Shown here piece after piece: positions 61,250-64,000 of a stretch of 64,000 nt of DNA (its first letter is position 1; every line of letters begins with the position of its first letter). This DNA comes from Meconema thalassinum (lineage: Eukaryota; Arthropoda; Insecta; Orthoptera; Tettigoniidae). Under the pieces are notes generated by a model. It was not told the DNA's origin. It ran no database searches and saw nothing but the letters and a program-made list of their open reading frames with translations. The DNA is taken from positions 195,240,289 to 195,304,288 of the forward strand of contig OX336391.1 of NCBI GenBank assembly GCA_946902985.2, read 5' to 3'. The translations under genes were made by a program, and so were the position numbers.

Positions 61250-64000
61250 CGACATATCACACCTGTAAATCACGTATAAAAATTCTAGGGTACCCCTTGA
61301 CCCCCTTATGCACATTGATGAATTTTACAGTCCAAGTTGGTTCCGTGATAACCTTATAGCCATTTGAAAACGCTCACAGAAATGTAATAACTGGAGTGGC
61401 ATTGCTTTTTACAGAAAGAGATGGAAAGTTGGATGTCTTCTCTTGAGAACCTGTTGTCATTGTTGCCGGCTTGCATTCCTTCATTAGTTTATTAAATTCA
61501 ATTAGTTTTCTGGGAATATCTCAGAAACTGTTGGTTTTAGAGCCTTGAAATGTAGTTTTCGTGAACCCTCGAGTTTTGTTTCTGCCACCGAGGGGCTAAA
61601 AATGAGCTTTGTCTCGTCGTTGTATGCCATAATATAACAATAATATTAATAATGATAATACAATAAATACAATATAGGGATAGGGATATAAAAGACCTTC
61701 TGTACCAAACCCGCACGTGAAAATCGCGTGAATAAATTCAAGTGTACCCCTTGACCCCCTTAAGCGCATTATACGTATTGATGAATTTTACAGCTTAGTT
61801 TGGTTCCGTGATAACCTTATAGCCGTTTGCAAACTTCACAGTAATGTAATAAATGGAATTGCATTTCGTCTTACAGAAATAGATGGTCCTATGAGATTCC
61901 GTTGCCATAGTTACCGGCTTGCATTATTTCATAGATTATTTAATGAACTTAGTTTTCTGGGAATATCTCAAAAACTGTGGGTTTTAGGGCCTTAAAATGT
62001 GGTTTTCGGGGTCCCTTTAGGGCCTCCGAGTTTTGTTTCTCACATTGAGGGGTTGAAAATAAGCTTTTTCTCGTCTTTCTACGCCTATTTCAGCATGTAT
62101 TTTAAGGAGGTAAGCCCCCTTTTATGAGAGGTACGGAGAAGAGTTACATCAATGATTAGTGCGGTGCCTCTGATGGATATCTGTGTCAAATTTTACGTTG
62201 ATCCACCCAGCCGTTCTCAAGTTATAAGGACTCGAAATTGTCCACAGATAGACAAACAAACAAACAAACGACAGACAAAAAAAATATTTTTGCGTGCATG
62301 CGTCATAAAACAGTCTGAAAGGGGCAAATAGCGCAAATTTCCGTGGAAATTCAGAAAAAACAGACAAACTTTCATCTCTATATATATAAAAATGAAAGTT
62401 TGTCTGTTTTTTTTCTGAATTTCCACGGAAATTTGCGATATTTGCGCGTTTCATACTGTTTTATGATGGATGCGCGCAAAAATAATAGTTTTGTCTTTCT
62501 GTCTGTCTGTATGTCTGTTTGTTTGTCTGTGGACAATTTTTTGTGTCCTTACAACTCGAGATCGGCTGAGTGGATCAACGTAAAATTTGATACAGATATC
62601 CTTCAGAGGGACGACACTAATCATTGAAGTAACTCTTCTCCGTACCTCTCATAAAAAGGGCCCTACCCCCTTAAAATACATGCTGAAATAAGCGTAGAAG
62701 AGTGAAACAAAGCTCATTTTCAGCCTCTCAGTGTGAGAAACGAAACTCGGGGGCCCTAAACGGACCCCGAAAGCCACATTTTAAGGCCCTAAAACCAACA
62801 GTTTTTCAGATATTCCCAGAAAACTAATTTCACTTAATAAATTAATGAAAGAATGCATGCCGGTAACCATGGCAACTGAATCTCAGAGGTCCATCTATTT
62901 CTGTAAGACGCAATGCAATTCCATTTATTACATTACTGTGAAGGTTTGCAAACGGCTATAAGGTTATAACGGATCCAAATTAAGCTGAAATATTCATCAA
63001 TACATACAATGCGCTTAAGGGGTCAAGGGGTACTCTAGAATTTTTCAGGCGATTTACACGTGCGGGTGTGGTACGGAAGGTCTATTATATCCCTTCTCTA
63101 TTATATAAAAATGCATGTCTGTTTTTTCTGCATTTCCACGGAAATTTGACATATTTGCCCGTTTCAGACTGTTTTGTGACGGATGCACGCAAAAATATTT
63201 TTTTGTCTGTCTGTTTGTCTGTGGACATTATTTGTGTCCTTATAACTCGAGAACGGCTGGGTGGATTAACGTAAAATTTGATACCGATTTCCATCAGAGG
63301 CACGGCACTAATCATTGATGTAACTCTTCTCCGTACCTCTCATAACAGGGGGCCTACCCCCTTAAAATACATGCTGAAATAAGCGTAGAAGGGTGAGACA
63401 AAGCTCATTTTCAGCCCCTCAATGTGAGAAACGAAACTCGGGGGCCCTAAAAGGACCCCGAAAACCACATTTTAAGGCCCTAAAACCAACAGTTTTTGAG
63501 ATATTCCCAAAAAACTAATTTCACTTAATTATTAATGAAGGAATGCATGCCGGTAACAATGGCAACAGAATCTTAGAGCTCCACCTATTTCTGTAAGACG
63601 CAATGCAATTCCATTTATTACATTACTGTGAAGGTTTGTAAACGGCAATAAGGTTATAACGGATCCAAATTAAGCTGAAATATTCATCAATACATATAAT
63701 GCGCTTAAGGGTCAAGGGGTACTCTAGAATTTTTTAACGCGATTTACAAGTGCGGGTATGGTACGGAAGGTCTATTATATCCCTATCCCTAAATTGTTAT
63801 ATTATTATTATTCTTTTAATTATTATCATTATTATGGCGTGCAACGACGAGACAAAGCTCATTTTCAAACCCTTGGTGTCAGAAACAAAACTCGGGGCCC
63901 CTCAAGAGCCGTAAAGGGTCTCCGAAAACAATATTTTAAGGCTCTAAACCCAACAGTTTCTTAGATATTCCCAGAAAACTAATTTCATTTCATAAACTAA
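61250..64000. repeat. Head-to-head inverted repeat of ~700-bp units, running off the window
   Basis: The centre is near 62383 (AAACTTTCAT...ATGAAAGTTT around TCTCTATATATATAAAA). The left arm has one unit (about 61690-62380) plus a flank (61250-61690). The right arm has two direct units (from about 62385 and 63098, 714 bp apart) and then the same flank inverted (63785-64000). Unit starts look like Helitron 5' ends (TATATATATAAAAATGAAAG then TTTGTCTG). The small frames at 62149-63318 are translations of this repeat. Confidence 0.85.

Overview
The window looks like intergenic DNA from a large, repeat-rich arthropod genome, most likely an insect. A polyneopteran such as an orthopteran or stick insect is my best guess, resting on the style of the tRNA-derived SINEs and Tc1-like elements; it is inference, not proof. 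It is AT-rich, has no bacterial-type operons, and I found no convincing host gene. Every long open reading frame belongs to a transposable element, and most remaining sequence is SINE, Helitron-like, MITE or satellite DNA.

Layout. 1-9.9 kb: SINE copies, the end of a Penelope-like element (PLE) folded into a hairpin, a non-autonomous Helitron built of two minisatellites (2228-4741), a purine-rich tract, a broken Tc1-like transposon (7457-8830) and LINE remnants. 10.2-15.2 kb: a full-length L1/Tx1-like LINE on the minus strand with both ORFs open. 15.94-22.77 kb: a complete but decaying Ty3/gypsy LTR retrotransposon on the minus strand, with ~800-bp LTRs, an ATAT target duplication, and a textbook -1 frameshift signal between gag and pol. 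24-28.2 kb: a small element with YY1-like motifs, a LINE tail, and an intact Tc1 transposon (341-aa DD34E transposase, perfect 36-bp TIRs). 28.27-32.80 kb: an intact PLE (816-aa RT + GIY-YIG protein) preceded by an inverted, 5'-truncated copy of itself, with a 13-bp target duplication and a hammerhead-ribozyme motif in each copy.

33-45 kb: two related families of Helentron/DINE-like non-autonomous elements, made of tandem units with the motif AAGATGGCGGC and a 3' hairpin whose stem covaries between families. They are interleaved with PLE remnants, a PIF/Harbinger-like element, LINE tails and SINEs. 45-53 kb: full-length SINEs with target duplications, an internally deleted mariner nested in a Helitron, a Harbinger-type element with a MADF-like ORF, and a piggyBac-type MITE. 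53-64 kb: large non-autonomous Helitrons with 650-bp arrays, then a head-to-head inverted repeat of ~700-bp units running off the window end.

Functionally the window is a layered archive of mobile elements. Candidates for recent activity, judged by intact frames and ends, are the LINE, the Tc1 at 26.7 kb and the PLE. The gypsy element, the other Tc1 and the mariner are dead. The strongest signals are the PLE hammerhead motifs, the gypsy frameshift signal and the YY1-motif arrays.
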